From Flavobacteriaceae bacterium CP2B (lineage in GTDB: Bacteria; Bacteroidota; Bacteroidia; Flavobacteriales; Flavobacteriaceae), in NCBI GenBank assembly GCA_001683825.1, contig LXTR01000063.1, forward strand, positions 80,131 through 144,130: DNA of 64,000 bases, read 5' to 3'. The translations under genes and the position numbers were made by a program. The notes beneath the pieces were generated by a model. That model saw nothing but the letters and a program-made list of their open reading frames with translations, searched no databases and was not told the origin of the DNA. Each line of letters starts with the position of its first letter. Positions within the stretch are counted from its first letter, which is position 1. This document shows positions 1 through 9,918 of this stretch, in pieces.

Positions 1-28
1 TACAAATGATTAAATTACTTTTTTTACG

Positions 29-1573
29 ATGACAAGTGCCCCCAAAGACGCGTTGTACGTATTGATAAAATCCCTGTCAAAATCGGAGAAACGGCAATTC
101 AAACTGTATGTCGGTCGACTTGGAGTAAATACCGATGCCAAATTTTTGGCCCTGTTCAACCTCTTGGACAAGATGAAAACCTATGACGAAAAGGCCATCC
201 TGGACAGCGGTATCGTCAAAAAGACCCAACTTTCTAACCTGAAGGCCCACCTGTATAAGCAAATTCTGGTCAGCCTGCGCCTCAATCCCGTAAACCAGAC
301 GATACGGTTACAGATCAGGGAACAGCTCGATTTTGCCACCATCCTCTACCAAAAGGGCCTTTACAAGCAAAGCCTGAAGATCCTTGACAAGGTCAAGGGG
401 GTCGCCATAGAGAACGAGGAAAAGAACATCGCCTACGAGATCGTGGAACTGGAAAAGATCATAGAGACCCAATACATTACCCGCAGTATTCCCGACCGGG
501 CAGACGAGTTGGCCATACAGGCGAAGGAGTTGTCGGCCCAAAACGTCATGACCAGCAAACTCTCTAACCTTTCCCTGCAGTTGTACGGCATGATGCTGAA
601 AGTTGGCTATGTGCGCAATGACGATGACTATCAGGAGGTGAAAACCTATTTTGAATCGCACCTTCCCAAATACCAAATAGACGAACTGGGGTTCCGGGAA
701 AAGTTATGGCTGTACAAGGCCCACCTCTGGTACAGTTTCCTGGTACAGGACTTCCTGTCCTGCTATAAATACGCCAGCAAATGGGTTGACCTCTTTTACG
801 AAAACGAGGAAATGATCTACCTCAACCCGGTATTCTTCCTCAAAGGCAACCATTATTTGCTGGAATCGCTCTTCTTTGTGAAATACAGTTCGCAATTCAA
901 GACAACCCTGGAGAAACTGGAAAACATCCTGGAAAGCAAACAATTTCCAAAGAACGACAACATTAGCTCCCTGGCCTTCCTCTATACCAATTTCAACAAA
1001 CTCAACCTTCATTTCCTGGAGGGCACATTTGACAAGGGCCTGTACCTGGTCAAGATTATCGAGTATGGCATTGGCAAGCACCGCGACCGGATCGATGAGC
1101 ACCATATCATGGTGTTTTACTACAAAATAGCCTGCCTTTACTTTGGGGTGGGCGATAATAAGAAGTGCATCTTCTACCTGAAGAAGATCATCAACAACAA
1201 GAACCTTAAAATGCGGGAAGACCTCATGTGCTTTGCCCGGGTGCTCAGCCTGGTGGCCCATTATGAGGCTGGGATGGACTACCATCTGGAGGTGCAGCTT
1301 AAAAGCACCTACAAATTCTTACTAAAGATGAACGAGTTGCACGCCGTGCAGAAGGAGATGATCAAATTCCTGCGCAACCTGGGGAATATCTACCCGCACG
1401 AATTGAGGAACGAATTCCGAAAGCTATACGACCAGCTCAAGAAATACGAAAACCATCCTTACGAAAAAAGGGCGTTCTTATACCTGGACATACTTTCATG
1501 GCTCGAAAGCCATCTCGAAAACAAACCTGTCGGCCAGATCATCCGGGAAAAGGCCATGGCTGTTAGCCGTTAA
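29..1573 (+). CDS. Conserved hypothetical helical-repeat protein
   Basis: This 514-residue protein has no signal peptide or membrane segment and is predicted to be cytoplasmic. It is rich in Leu, Lys and Tyr, and its regularly spaced amphipathic stretches look like a TPR or other alpha-helical repeat along its whole length. I recognise no catalytic motif. The ATG at 29 is the first start in the frame and is preceded by an A/T-rich stretch with a near-match to a -7 box (TACTTTTT at about 17-24), so the gene could be transcribed from here. Similar long helical proteins are common and uncharacterised in Flavobacteriia. It is convergent with the pseudouridine synthase gene, with only 19 bases between the two stops. 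The function is unknown; a scaffold or protein-interaction role would be typical of such repeats. Confidence 0.75.
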   Translation: MTSAPKDALYVLIKSLSKSEKRQFKLYVGRLGVNTDAKFLALFNLLDKMKTYDEKAILDSGIVKKTQLSNLKAHLYKQILVSLRLNPVNQTIRLQIREQLDFATILYQKGLYKQSLKILDKVKGVAIENEEKNIAYEIVELEKIIETQYITRSIPDRADELAIQAKELSAQNVMTSKLSNLSLQLYGMMLKVGYVRNDDDYQEVKTYFESHLPKYQIDELGFREKLWLYKAHLWYSFLVQDFLSCYKYASKWVDLFYENEEMIYLNPVFFLKGNHYLLESLFFVKYSSQFKTTLEKLENILESKQFPKNDNISSLAFLYTNFNKLNLHFLEGTFDKGLYLVKIIEYGIGKHRDRIDEHHIMVFYYKIACLYFGVGDNKKCIFYLKKIINNKNLKMREDLMCFARVLSLVAHYEAGMDYHLEVQLKSTYKFLLKMNELHAVQKEMIKFLRNLGNIYPHELRNEFRKLYDQLKKYENHPYEKRAFLYLDILSWLESHLENKPVGQIIREKAMAVSR

Positions 1574-1592
1574 ACACCATCATGCTGTGGCC

Positions 1593-2285
1593 TTAGCCGC
1601 AGGCATCCCATAGGGGGTCACTGGGTGGGTCGGCTATGCAATGCAGGGGCTCTTTGCGCACGGGATGGGTAAAAGTGAGCTCGCGTGCGTGGAGATGGAT
1701 GCTCCCGTCGGCATTGCTCCGGTCAAACCCATATTTAAGATCGCCTTTAATAGGGCTGCCTATGGCAGCCAACTGCGCCCTGATCTGGTGGTGTCTTCCG
1801 GTTTCCAGCAGAATTTCAAGCAACCAGTAACGGTCTAGTTGTTGCCGTATACGGTACTCCAGAATAGCTTTCTTTGAATGGGCGCGCTCTTCGGCATGGG
1901 CATAGGATTTGTTCTGCCGGGTATTCCGGATCATCCAGTGCACAAGCCTGTCGGACTCCCTGGGCGGCCGCTGCTTCACGATGGCCCAATAGGTCTTTTT
2001 GGTTTCCTTTTCTGCGAAAAGCGCATTCATCCGGGCGAGCGCTTTTGAGGTGCGGGCAAAAACCACGATCCCCGAGGTGGGGCGGTCAAGGCGGTGGGTG
2101 ACGCCCAGGAAGACATTCCCCGGTTTGTCGTATTTGACCCTTATAAATTCCTTTACGTGCTCGCTGAGCGGGGTATCGCCGGTTTTATCACCCTGTACGA
2201 TATCCCCCGGGCGTTTGTTGACGATGAGCAAGTGGTTATCTTCAAAAAGGACCTGCAGGTTTTTAGGGGTGGATTGGGAAGACAC
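1593..2285 (-). CDS. RluA-family RNA pseudouridine synthase
   Basis: This is a 230-residue enzyme that should isomerise uridine to pseudouridine in rRNA or tRNA. The RluA signature HRLDRPTSG lies at about residues 64-72, with Asp67 as the expected catalytic aspartate. The motif GRHHQIRAQLA near residue 165 is the second family landmark. There is no N-terminal S4 domain, so it resembles the short RluA/TruC-like group rather than RluC/D, which carry S4. The full length fits that group (about 220-240 residues). The exact RNA target cannot be told from sequence. It is followed upstream, on the other strand, by a decayed gene fragment. Confidence 0.88.
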   Translation of the reverse strand: MSSQSTPKNLQVLFEDNHLLIVNKRPGDIVQGDKTGDTPLSEHVKEFIRVKYDKPGNVFLGVTHRLDRPTSGIVVFARTSKALARMNALFAEKETKKTYWAIVKQRPPRESDRLVHWMIRNTRQNKSYAHAEERAHSKKAILEYRIRQQLDRYWLLEILLETGRHHQIRAQLAAIGSPIKGDLKYGFDRSNADGSIHLHARELTFTHPVRKEPLHCIADPPSDPLWDACG

Positions 2286-2317
2286 TGTGATGGATTATAG
2301 GGTTATAGGACGCGTTA

Positions 2318-2587
2318 TTGAAATACTACAATGAAATACTAAGGGTTCCTCGGAAATATACGGTTTTGCAATTAAGACGTACCGAGGTAGCTGTTCCCTC
2401 AAACACGGCAGAAAAGAGTTCCCGAACCTCAGGCAAAGAATTAGACCGGTACCTTGAACTTGCCATGGGTACTCCCTTTGAAATTGCGAGACACCTCCTG
2501 ATTGCATTTAAGCTGCATTGGAACAACCCAGATCACTTTGAAACCTTTGGCGTTGTGCACCGGCATTTTCTGAAATTGACCTGCTAA
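2318..2587 (+). pseudogene. Remnant of a four-helix-bundle (S23-type) protein gene
   Basis: The 403-base gap between the pseudouridine synthase and panB contains one recognisable trace. The + strand reading at about 2366-2520 gives LRRTEVAVPSNTAEKSS followed by GKELDRYLELAMGTPFE, closely resembling the central helices of the four-helix-bundle family first described as the 23S rRNA intervening-sequence protein (typical core: RRAAVSIPSNIAEG, then KEF.RFL.IALGS..E). The first helix is missing upstream and the C-terminal helix is not readable after about residue 65, so this looks like a truncated relic, not a working gene. The rest of the gap (2588-2688) shows nothing I can name. The family match is by eye only. 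Confidence 0.5.
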
Positions 2588-2688
2588 TTCTTGATGCCCC
2601 TGAAACAAACCGGCGGGTTTTCATAATTCGGGATCCGTATCTTGCCTCAATTCATTCCTTTTTCCATCGTAGGATACAGAAATCCAGA

Positions 2689-3507
2689 CTAATACTGTTC
2701 CTCATCACTTGGAAAATCGCCTTTTTTTACGTCGTTGACATAGAGGGAGATGGCCTCGCTCATCCCATCATACAGGTTCATGTAGCGCCTGAGGAAACGG
2801 GGGTGGAATTCATGGGTCATCCCCAACAGGTCATGGATCACCAGCACCTGCCCGTCGGCATGTTTGCCGCCCCCTATGCCAATGGTAGGGATAGAGAGGC
2901 TGTCGGATACCTTTTTGGTGAGGGCCGCGGGGATTTTTTCCAGTACAATGGAAAAACATCCCAACCGTTCGAGCATTTTTGCATCCGCGATCAGTTTTTC
3001 GGCCTCCTGTTTATCTTTGGCACGTACGGTATAGGTGCCGAACTTGTATATGGACTGTGGGGTCAGCCCCAGGTGGCCCATCACTGGGATCCCGGCCCTC
3101 AATATGCGCTTGACCGACTCCTTGATTTCTTCTCCTCCCTCCAGTTTAACCGCGTGGGCCCCACTTTCCTTCATGATCCTGATGGCCGACCTCAGTGCCT
3201 CTTTGGGGTCGCTCTGGTAACTGCCAAAGGGCAGGTCTACCACCACCAGGGCCCGCTTTACCGCCCTGATCACCGAAGAGGCATGGTAGATCATCTGGTC
3301 CAGTGTAATGGGCAGGGTAGTTTCGTGCCCCGCCATGACGTTACTGGCAGAATCCCCTACCAGGATTACATCGACCATGGCTGCATCCACGATCTTGGCC
3401 ATAGAGTAGTCATAGGCAGTTAACATGGAGATCTTTTCCCCATGCTGTTTCATATCTACCAGCGACTTTACAGTGATACGCTTGTATTCTTTTTTAGTTA
3501 CCGACAT
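2689..3507 (-). CDS. panB: 3-methyl-2-oxobutanoate hydroxymethyltransferase
   Basis: PanB transfers a hydroxymethyl group from 5,10-methylenetetrahydrofolate to 2-oxoisovalerate to give ketopantoate, the first committed step of pantothenate and CoA synthesis. The protein has the family hallmarks: [11 protein letters not shown] near residue 31, the metal-binding VGDSASNVM at about 50-58, VVDLPFGSY, the KLEGGEE segment, GHLGLTPQ and GIGGG. I place the start at the ATG at 3507 (272 residues, [10 protein letters not shown]) because the longer reading to 3636 adds 43 low-quality residues and the family begins here. A -7-like TACATTTA lies about 20 bases upstream. No panC or panD is adjacent. Confidence 0.95.
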   Translation of the reverse strand: MSVTKKEYKRITVKSLVDMKQHGEKISMLTAYDYSMAKIVDAAMVDVILVGDSASNVMAGHETTLPITLDQMIYHASSVIRAVKRALVVVDLPFGSYQSDPKEALRSAIRIMKESGAHAVKLEGGEEIKESVKRILRAGIPVMGHLGLTPQSIYKFGTYTVRAKDKQEAEKLIADAKMLERLGCFSIVLEKIPAALTKKVSDSLSIPTIGIGGGKHADGQVLVIHDLLGMTHEFHPRFLRRYMNLYDGMSEAISLYVNDVKKGDFPSDEEQY

Positions 3508-3672
3508 AGTTGTTTGATTTGCCGGATAAATGTAAGGAGATTTGTTGGATTGGCTAACCTTGCCGTGTGCGTTGCAGTTTTGAGCAGCCGGTATTCGCTC
3601 GCGGGAATTTGAAGGGGAAGTGGAGGAACTTTGCAAAAGATTTTCTACATTTCGGGAGACAATCCGCTTGTT

Positions 3673-4125
3673 ATGAAGTACCTGGTCTTTCTTTTTTTCC
3701 TCGTTTCCCCCCTGCTATCCGCGCAACAATCTGCCAACCTGGAGGTACAGCGTGCCATTGAACTTTTTTTTGAGGGATTCCACGAGAAAGATTCCGTAAA
3801 GATGAAATCCCATTCGGGTGAAACGGTAATCATGCAAACGATTGGTATCACCGGGGAAGGGGCACCTGCAGTCAGGAACGGCAATTTCGGGGATTTCCTC
3901 AAAGCCATATGCAGTATCCCGGATTCCGTGGCCTTCAGGGAAGTCATAAAGTCCTATGAGATCCGGACCGACGGCCCGATGGCCCAGGCATGGACACCTT
4001 ACGAATTCTTGAGGAACGGGCAATTTAGCCATTGCGGTGTCAACGCATTTCAATTAGTAAAATTACAAGGGGAATGGAAGATTATTTATATTATCGATAC
4101 CCGGAGGAAAAACAATTGTCCTTAA
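3673..4125 (+). CDS. Secreted NTF2-like (SnoaL/DUF4440-type) protein
   Basis: The product is 150 residues starting [19 protein letters not shown], a clear signal peptide with cleavage expected after LLSA. The mature part has the pattern of an NTF2-like cone: an N-terminal helix ([16 protein letters not shown]), then LKSHSG-type strands and a C-terminal [20 protein letters not shown] strand pair. This family is used either as small enzymes or as ligand-binding domains, and I see no decisive catalytic residues. I chose the ATG at 3673 over the upstream start at 3631 because it puts the hydrophobic core at the N-terminus. It is divergent from panB. Its role is unknown. Confidence 0.75.
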   Translation: MKYLVFLFFLVSPLLSAQQSANLEVQRAIELFFEGFHEKDSVKMKSHSGETVIMQTIGITGEGAPAVRNGNFGDFLKAICSIPDSVAFREVIKSYEIRTDGPMAQAWTPYEFLRNGQFSHCGVNAFQLVKLQGEWKIIYIIDTRRKNNCP

Positions 4126-4280
4126 CCTCCCGGCCGGAAGTGCTGTATTTCGAAAAAAGGAAACGGACCCGGTACCCGACGCGACAGCAGACCTCTTACC
4201 GAAGGGGGCGTTCCGCTGCTTTGAAGAAAAACAGCCCGGGCCTTTACAGCCCTAAAGGGCCATCTATTTCAGGGTAGCCG

Positions 4281-5705
4281 TTAGCAATCACTGAGGAAAA
4301 CCTCCACTGCCAGCCCGCCTTTTGAGGTTTCCTTGTATTTGGAACTCATGTCCTTTGCTGTTTCCCACATGGTATTGATTACCTTATCAAGGGGTACTTT
4401 GATGTTTTCGGGACGGGCATCCAGGGCGAGCTCAGCGGCGTGGATCGCCTTGATGGCCCCCATGGAATTCCGTTCGATACAGGGGATCTGCACCAGGCCT
4501 GCGATAGGATCACAGGTGAGCCCCAGGTGGTGTTCCATCGCTATTTCCGCAGCGATTAGCACCTGTTCCGGGCTACCCCCCATCAATTCGGTCAGGGCCG
4601 CCGCCGCCATGGCCGAAGAAACACCGATCTCTGCCTGGCATCCACCCATGGCCGCAGAAATAGTCGCCCCCTTTTTAAATAAGCTGCCAATCTCGCCCGC
4701 CACCAGCAAGAACTTCTTTACGTGCTCAAACCCGGCCTGGTGGTTTTCGATCACCATATAGTACATGAGCACGGCCGGGATAACACCGGCACTGCCGTTG
4801 GTGGGGGCGGTAACAACGCGGCCCAGGGAGGCATTGACCTCGTTGACGCCCAGGGAGAAGCAGCTTACCCATTTGAGGATCTGCCGAAACTTCACCTCGG
4901 TTTTCCGGATGGTTTCCAGCCATTCTGCGGGACTGGAATACGGGATCTCCGATTTCAGGTTCTGATACAGGTCAAAGGCCCTTCGCCTTACGTTAAGCCC
5001 CCCGGGCAGGGTGCCTTCGGTGTGGCAGCCCAGATACATGCATTCCAGCATGGTTTCCCAAATCCGGGCCAGTTGCCGGTCTATTTCATCATCGGTGCGA
5101 AGCGAACGTTCGTTCTCCAGGACGATGGCGGAAACAGCTTTCGCTTCCTGCCGGCAATAGGCAAGAAGTTCCGTGCCCTTCTGTATGGGAAAGGGAAAGT
5201 TCCTGAAAACTTCTTTTTTCTTCCTGGCATTGACCCGTTCCTCCTTTACCACAAAGCCCCCGCCTATAGAATAATAGGTATCCTGTGCATGCCTCCCATC
5301 ATCCAGGTAGGCGTCAAAAATCATCCCGTTCGCATGAAAGGGCAGGAACTCCCGTTCAAATACGATACAGGTATCTGGGTTGAAAGGGATGGGTTGCCCC
5401 CCGTTCAGGCAGAGGGTTTTCGCCTCTTTGATCCGTCCTACCGTGGGAAGGATCTCTGCTACGGGGATTTCCTCGGGGTCTGCCCCCGATAACCCCAGCA
5501 TCAGTGCCAGGTCCGTGGCATGGCCCTTTCCCGTGAGTGCCAGGGAACCAAAAACCCTGATGCGGATCTTGCCGACTTTCTGAAGGAGCCCTGCCTCCCG
5601 TAGTTCCGTAACCCAGCGCTCGGCTGCACGCCAGGGCCCCAGGGTATGGGAACTGGAGGGTCCCACTCCGATCTTCAGCATATCGAAAACGCTGATGCAT
5701 TCCAT
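4281..5705 (-). CDS. sdaA: L-serine dehydratase (single-chain, iron-sulfur)
   Basis: The enzyme deaminates L-serine to pyruvate and ammonia with a [4Fe-4S] cluster. The N-terminal beta domain shows [16 protein letters not shown], and the C-terminal alpha domain shows [33 protein letters not shown] and [16 protein letters not shown]; the cysteines in these last three blocks are the expected cluster ligands. The length (474 residues) is that of fused single-chain enzymes. The ATG at 5705 ([10 protein letters not shown]) matches the usual family start; an in-frame ATG at 5729 would add eight residues. A -7-like TATCTTAG on the minus strand sits just upstream of 5729, which also favours the inner start because it would leave a short leader. 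It stands alone and is divergent from dnaK. Confidence 0.93.
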   Translation of the reverse strand: MECISVFDMLKIGVGPSSSHTLGPWRAAERWVTELREAGLLQKVGKIRIRVFGSLALTGKGHATDLALMLGLSGADPEEIPVAEILPTVGRIKEAKTLCLNGGQPIPFNPDTCIVFEREFLPFHANGMIFDAYLDDGRHAQDTYYSIGGGFVVKEERVNARKKKEVFRNFPFPIQKGTELLAYCRQEAKAVSAIVLENERSLRTDDEIDRQLARIWETMLECMYLGCHTEGTLPGGLNVRRRAFDLYQNLKSEIPYSSPAEWLETIRKTEVKFRQILKWVSCFSLGVNEVNASLGRVVTAPTNGSAGVIPAVLMYYMVIENHQAGFEHVKKFLLVAGEIGSLFKKGATISAAMGGCQAEIGVSSAMAAAALTELMGGSPEQVLIAAEIAMEHHLGLTCDPIAGLVQIPCIERNSMGAIKAIHAAELALDARPENIKVPLDKVINTMWETAKDMSSKYKETSKGGLAVEVFLSDC

Positions 5706-5914
5706 GGCTGGTGGCGCTACTTTTTTCATGCCGCCTAAGATACAAAGCTTTGTTGCTATCCACTACTTTTTATGGCAAGCGGGCCACAACCGGGAAAGGG
5801 CTGCCATTTTTCAGGAGGCCTCCTTCCAGGCATATGTACTGAGAACAAGCCCCATTTATGGAGAACGGAAGAATTATAATGACAACCTGTCAGGTTTGCC
5901 TGGTTGGCATATTG

Positions 5915-5944
5915 TTTGACACTTTGCTAACGACCTTAAATTTG
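5915..5944 (+). promoter_or_regulatory. dnaK promoter (Bacteroidota type)
   Basis: A TTTG at 5915-5918 and a perfect TAnnTTTG match (TAAATTTG) at 5937-5944 are separated by 18 bases, the layout of the phylum's primary sigma factor promoter. Transcription would start about 20-25 bases before the dnaK ATG at 5973. I saw no CIRCE-type inverted repeat, so HrcA control is not indicated. Confidence 0.65.
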
Positions 5945-5972
5945 GATACACTAATTATTAAAGTACAGTATA

Positions 5973-7883
5973 ATGAGCAAAATTATCGGAATAGACTTAG
6001 GAACAACGAACTCTTGCGTTTCCGTGATGGAGGGGAACGAACCCGTTGTGATCCCCAATGCAGAAGGGAAGCGTACCACGCCTTCTGTCATTGCATTTGT
6101 GGAAGGCGGCGAGATCAAGGTAGGGGATCCGGCCAAAAGGCAGGCGGTTACCAACCCACACAAAACGATTTACTCCATCAAACGGTTCATGGGCAACAAA
6201 TATTCTGAGTCCAGTAAAGAAGCGGAAAGAGTACCTTATAACGTAGTAAAGGGCGACAATGATACGCCCAGGGTAGACATAGACGGCCGCTTGTATACGC
6301 CACAGGAACTGTCAGCCATGATCCTTCAGAAAATGAAGAAAACGGCAGAGGATTACCTGGGACAAACGGTTACACAGGCCGTCATTACCGTACCGGCATA
6401 TTTTAACGATGCCCAGCGCCAGGCCACCAAGGAAGCGGGTGAGATTGCCGGCCTCAAGGTGGAACGTATCATTAACGAGCCAACCGCGGCATCTTTGGCA
6501 TACGGGCTGGACAAAAAGGACAAAGACCAGAAAATCGTCGTATTTGACTTCGGGGGAGGTACCCATGACGTTTCTATCCTGGAGTTGGGTGACGGGGTTT
6601 TCGAGGTAATGTCTACCGATGGGGACACCCACCTGGGAGGTGACGATATCGACCAGAAGATCATCGACTGGCTGGCTGATGAGTTCAACAAAGACGAAGG
6701 GCTGGACCTTCGCAAGGATGCCATGGCACTGCAACGCCTCCGGGAAGCTGCCGAAAAAGCCAAGATCGAATTGTCGTCCTCTTCACAAACAGAGATCAAC
6801 CTGCCATACGTAACCGCCACCGCTTCGGGTCCCAAGCACTTGGTGCGTACCCTTTCCCGGTCTAAGTTCGAGCAATTGATCAGCGACCTCGTAAAACGCA
6901 CCATCAAGCCTTGTGAGACCGCTTTAAAAGCGGCCGGCCTTTCGAAAAGTGACATTGACGAGATCATCCTTGTGGGGGGATCAACCAGGATCCCTGCCGT
7001 ACAGGAGGCCGTAGAGAAATTTTTCGGGAAAAAGCCTTCTAAAGGCGTGAACCCGGATGAGGTCGTGGCCATAGGCGCTGCCATACAGGGAGGAGTGCTT
7101 ACAGGAGACGTAAAAGACGTACTGTTGCTTGACGTTACCCCGCTTTCCCTGGGTATAGAAACCATGGGGGGCGTACTCACCAAATTGATAGAGGCGAATA
7201 CGACCATCCCCACCAAGAAATCACAGGTCTTTTCAACGGCTGCCGACAACCAGCCGTCTGTAGAGATCCACGTCCTGCAGGGAGAGCGTCCCATGGCCGC
7301 AGATAACAAGACCATCGGAAGGTTCCACCTGGATGGTATCCCACCAGCACCGAGGGGAACCCCGCAAATTGAGGTAACCTTTGATATCGATGCCAACGGG
7401 ATCATCAAGGTTTCGGCTACCGACAAGGCCACCGGAAAATCACAGGATATCCGCATAGAAGCATCTTCCGGACTTACCGAAGAGGAGATCAAGAAAATGA
7501 AAGCCGAAGCGGAAGCCAATGCCGAAGCAGATAAAATGGCTAAGGAAAAGGCGGATAAACTGAACGAGGCCGATAGTATGATCTTCCAGACCGAAAAGCA
7601 GTTGAAAGAGTTCGGGGATAAATTGTCTGATGACAAGAAGAAGCCCATTGAATCTGCCCTGGAGGAACTCAAGAAAGCCTTTGAAAGCAAAGACCTGGAC
7701 CTCATTGCCCCGGCACTGGAGAAAATCAACGAAGCCTGGAAAGTGGCCTCAGAGGAAATGTACAAAGACCAGGCAGAAGCCCAAAAGGGAGGTGCCTCTG
7801 CCAATGGTGAAGAAACGGCCTCTAAAGGTGACGCCAAGGAAGGCGACAATGTAGAGGATGTTGATTTTGAAGAAGTAAAGTAA
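5973..7883 (+). CDS. dnaK: Molecular chaperone DnaK (Hsp70)
   Basis: This 636-residue ATP-dependent chaperone has the full Hsp70 layout. The ATPase domain opens with [12 protein letters not shown] (residues 4-15), and carries [12 protein letters not shown] near residue 195 and [13 protein letters not shown] near 335. The linker [19 protein letters not shown] leads into the substrate-binding domain, and a C-terminal lid ends with the acidic tail [19 protein letters not shown] instead of GGGTFDVS is, as I recall, usual in Bacteroidota and not a defect. DnaJ and GrpE are not adjacent, so it is a single-gene unit with its own promoter upstream and a strong terminator downstream at 7905-7933. Confidence 0.98.
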   Translation: MSKIIGIDLGTTNSCVSVMEGNEPVVIPNAEGKRTTPSVIAFVEGGEIKVGDPAKRQAVTNPHKTIYSIKRFMGNKYSESSKEAERVPYNVVKGDNDTPRVDIDGRLYTPQELSAMILQKMKKTAEDYLGQTVTQAVITVPAYFNDAQRQATKEAGEIAGLKVERIINEPTAASLAYGLDKKDKDQKIVVFDFGGGTHDVSILELGDGVFEVMSTDGDTHLGGDDIDQKIIDWLADEFNKDEGLDLRKDAMALQRLREAAEKAKIELSSSSQTEINLPYVTATASGPKHLVRTLSRSKFEQLISDLVKRTIKPCETALKAAGLSKSDIDEIILVGGSTRIPAVQEAVEKFFGKKPSKGVNPDEVVAIGAAIQGGVLTGDVKDVLLLDVTPLSLGIETMGGVLTKLIEANTTIPTKKSQVFSTAADNQPSVEIHVLQGERPMAADNKTIGRFHLDGIPPAPRGTPQIEVTFDIDANGIIKVSATDKATGKSQDIRIEASSGLTEEEIKKMKAEAEANAEADKMAKEKADKLNEADSMIFQTEKQLKEFGDKLSDDKKKPIESALEELKKAFESKDLDLIAPALEKINEAWKVASEEMYKDQAEAQKGGASANGEETASKGDAKEGDNVEDVDFEEVK

Positions 7884-7904
7884 GGTAACAATACCTGTAA
7901 CAAT

Positions 7905-7933
7905 AAAAAGGGCGGTACTCACCGCCCTTTTTT
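7905..7933 (+). terminator. Rho-independent terminator after dnaK
   Basis: A perfect 7-bp stem (GGGCGGT at 7910-7916 with ACCGCCC at 7921-7927, 4-base loop) is followed by six Ts. An A run lies before the stem, so the hairpin may also work from the other strand. Confidence 0.9.
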
Positions 7934-7987
7934 ATTTCGGCACTGAATTTGTTTTACCCTTGCATGAGAAACACTAATTTTGTGGGT

Positions 7988-8932
7988 ATGAATCATCACT
8001 TCCGGAGGCTTGTTTACGGTGTAAGTATTTTATGTGGCGCGCTGCTAGGCTCCCAGAAAAGCTCTGCCCAGGAAATCAAAATTTTCACCACCCGTGATTT
8101 CGACCTGCTCGGCAAGGTGAAAAGTTGCCTTGTCCTGACCGATTACGGGAAGGAGGAATTTGAATTTAACCGCGATGGCCTGCTCACCAAATCGGTAACG
8201 CGCTATAATGACAATGATTATAGTATCACCTATTACAAATACCGGGATGGACACATGGCGGAACGCAGGGATGAGGTTTATCGCGATGGCGCTTTTGACG
8301 CTAATTCGTCCATAGCCCACTTTTTTAACCTGGATACCGTGCCCGGAAAGAGGATCACCGAGCAGATTGTCACCTATAACAAGGAATTTTTAGACCGCTA
8401 TGAATACTATTTTGACGAGGACAACAAGTTGGTGCGCATCCTCAGGTCCAGCAATGAGGGCATAGATGAAACACGGGTAGACTACAGTACCCACAAAGGG
8501 GAATTTACCACCACCTATTTCCTCAACGAAGTGCTTCAGAAAACGGTGCGGGAATCGTTTATTCCTGCCCAGGGCGGAGGTGAAAAACGCATCCTGCTAA
8601 CCAAAGAATATATCAACGGGGTTCCTGACAAGGCGTTGGAACAAACCTTTGATGCCGGGGGGAACCTGGTTACCGAACAACGTTTTGAATACAGTCAGAA
8701 AGAGAAATCATTTGTCCCCGTAAGCCGTATTTCCTATGAGTATGGAGATAACCAGCAATTGTCAAATGTGAGTACCACGTCCAATGGACAGAAGCGCTCC
8801 AAAAACTATATTTTCCAATACGACCCCAAGGGGAACTGGATCAAGCAGATCATCACCCCTGAGAATGCCTATACAACCCGTAAAATTGAATACTACCTGC
8901 CGGACAAGGTGGAGGATAGGGGGGGCGAATAA
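7988..8932 (+). CDS. Secreted protein with tyrosine-rich beta repeats, function unknown
   Basis: The product is 314 residues from MNHHFRRLVYG, with a signal peptide ending near SSAQ. The mature part consists of repeating short strands of the type F.RDG.L....RYND..., YYFDEDNKLVRI, QTFDAGGNLVTEQRFEY and FQYDPKGNWIKQ. These are like the YD/RHS-like hairpins found in many Bacteroidota surface proteins, but with no recognisable toxin or peptidase part. The ATG at 7988 is preceded five bases upstream by a perfect -7 box (TAATTTTG, 7975-7982), which supports this start over the in-frame ATGs at 7949 and 7964. No family name can be given with confidence. Confidence 0.7.
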   Translation: MNHHFRRLVYGVSILCGALLGSQKSSAQEIKIFTTRDFDLLGKVKSCLVLTDYGKEEFEFNRDGLLTKSVTRYNDNDYSITYYKYRDGHMAERRDEVYRDGAFDANSSIAHFFNLDTVPGKRITEQIVTYNKEFLDRYEYYFDEDNKLVRILRSSNEGIDETRVDYSTHKGEFTTTYFLNEVLQKTVRESFIPAQGGGEKRILLTKEYINGVPDKALEQTFDAGGNLVTEQRFEYSQKEKSFVPVSRISYEYGDNQQLSNVSTTSNGQKRSKNYIFQYDPKGNWIKQIITPENAYTTRKIEYYLPDKVEDRGGE

Positions 8933-8956
8933 CCGGGGTATCCTGCCCGGGGACGC

Positions 8957-9670
8957 TTAGTTCTTGCCGGAAAGGGCCGCTTCATCCGCAGGAGTACCCG
9001 TACACGCTGAAAGTGCTTGCATTGCCTGTTGTTGGACCATCATGGTTTGTTTCCTGTAATAGGCCCGCGTATCCTCCAGGCCTTCCCCTTCCAGGGCTTC
9101 CTCCGTCTTTTGGCTCCATTGGGTCTTCAAGTCAGCCACAGCAGGGCAATCGAGGACACGCCCGAGTTCCCTGACCGATTTTTCCATCTCTAAAAGGGTG
9201 AGTTCGGCCAATCGTTTGAGCATTAATTGGGCTTCCAGCTCCTCGGGGTTTTTCAGGTCTTCTGAACCTTCGGACACCTCCTCAAAACTATCGGAATAGC
9301 TTACCGGGTCTCCGCCACTGGTACATACATCCAGGGCGGCCATGAGTTCCTGCGCATTGGCCAGGGCTTTTTTGGTATAATAGCGCCCCATTTCCCAGTC
9401 TTTGGGGTCTATGGCCTTCCGCAGGTTGTCCATCCCGTTTAAAATAGGGTTCCTTGAGCCTTCACAACCACAATTTTGTGCCAGGCCTTCTGTTTTCTCA
9501 AAGGCCGTAAGGGCCCTTTCGGCATAGTATTGCTGGTGGTCGAAATTATTCGCACTCAATGATTTCTTGGCATGAGCGAGCCCGTAAGTGGCCGAAGCAT
9601 ACGCATTGGTGCAATCTGCAGAGGCAGTGGCAATGCTAAAGGAGCATAAGAGCAGGGTAATTATTCTCAT
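8957..9670 (-). CDS. Exported helical protein, function unknown
   Basis: This is a 237-residue protein with a short signal peptide (MRIITLLLCSFSIATASA). The mature region is almost wholly helical. It carries paired cysteines (DCTNAY, NCGCEG, DVCTSG, ALSACTG) that could form disulfides in the periplasm, and HQQYYAERALTAFEK / GRYYTKKALANAQE look like two related helical hairpins. I recognise no enzyme motif. It is convergent with the preceding secreted protein (24 bases between stops). Upstream lie 248 bases (9671-9918) before the next minus-strand gene, in which I see nothing beyond its probable promoter region. Confidence 0.65.
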   Translation of the reverse strand: MRIITLLLCSFSIATASADCTNAYASATYGLAHAKKSLSANNFDHQQYYAERALTAFEKTEGLAQNCGCEGSRNPILNGMDNLRKAIDPKDWEMGRYYTKKALANAQELMAALDVCTSGGDPVSYSDSFEEVSEGSEDLKNPEELEAQLMLKRLAELTLLEMEKSVRELGRVLDCPAVADLKTQWSQKTEEALEGEGLEDTRAYYRKQTMMVQQQAMQALSACTGTPADEAALSGKN

Positions 9671-9918
9671 AGGTCAGCTAGTTTTGGGGTCCTTAATTTT
9701 CGCGTCCCAAGATGCGGCCTTTCAGCGGTAGTTCGAAAAATATGTTGTGAAGCTGCAGAAAAATGTAGTGTAGCGGAAAAAGCGTGCCGTTCATCGGGTT
9801 TTTGCCCGGCAACCGCGCTCTTCTGCGGCTTTGTGCACCTTGTGGTACCGCCTACCCATACCCGGCCGGGGATGGCCTGCCAGGGGGGGGCAGCGGGCCT
9901 GGCCTCATCGGCGGGGAG

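Noticed and set aside
4032..4277. 81-residue frame overlapping the end of the NTF2-like gene
   Set aside because: No homology-like pattern, low-complexity basic composition, and it lies mostly in a short intergenic gap.
5858..5972. CIRCE element upstream of dnaK
   Set aside because: No TTAGCACTC-type inverted repeat is present.
6353..7903. 516-residue minus-strand frame across dnaK
   Set aside because: It is the antisense of a very highly conserved gene; Ser-rich composition is the usual shadow of dnaK codons.
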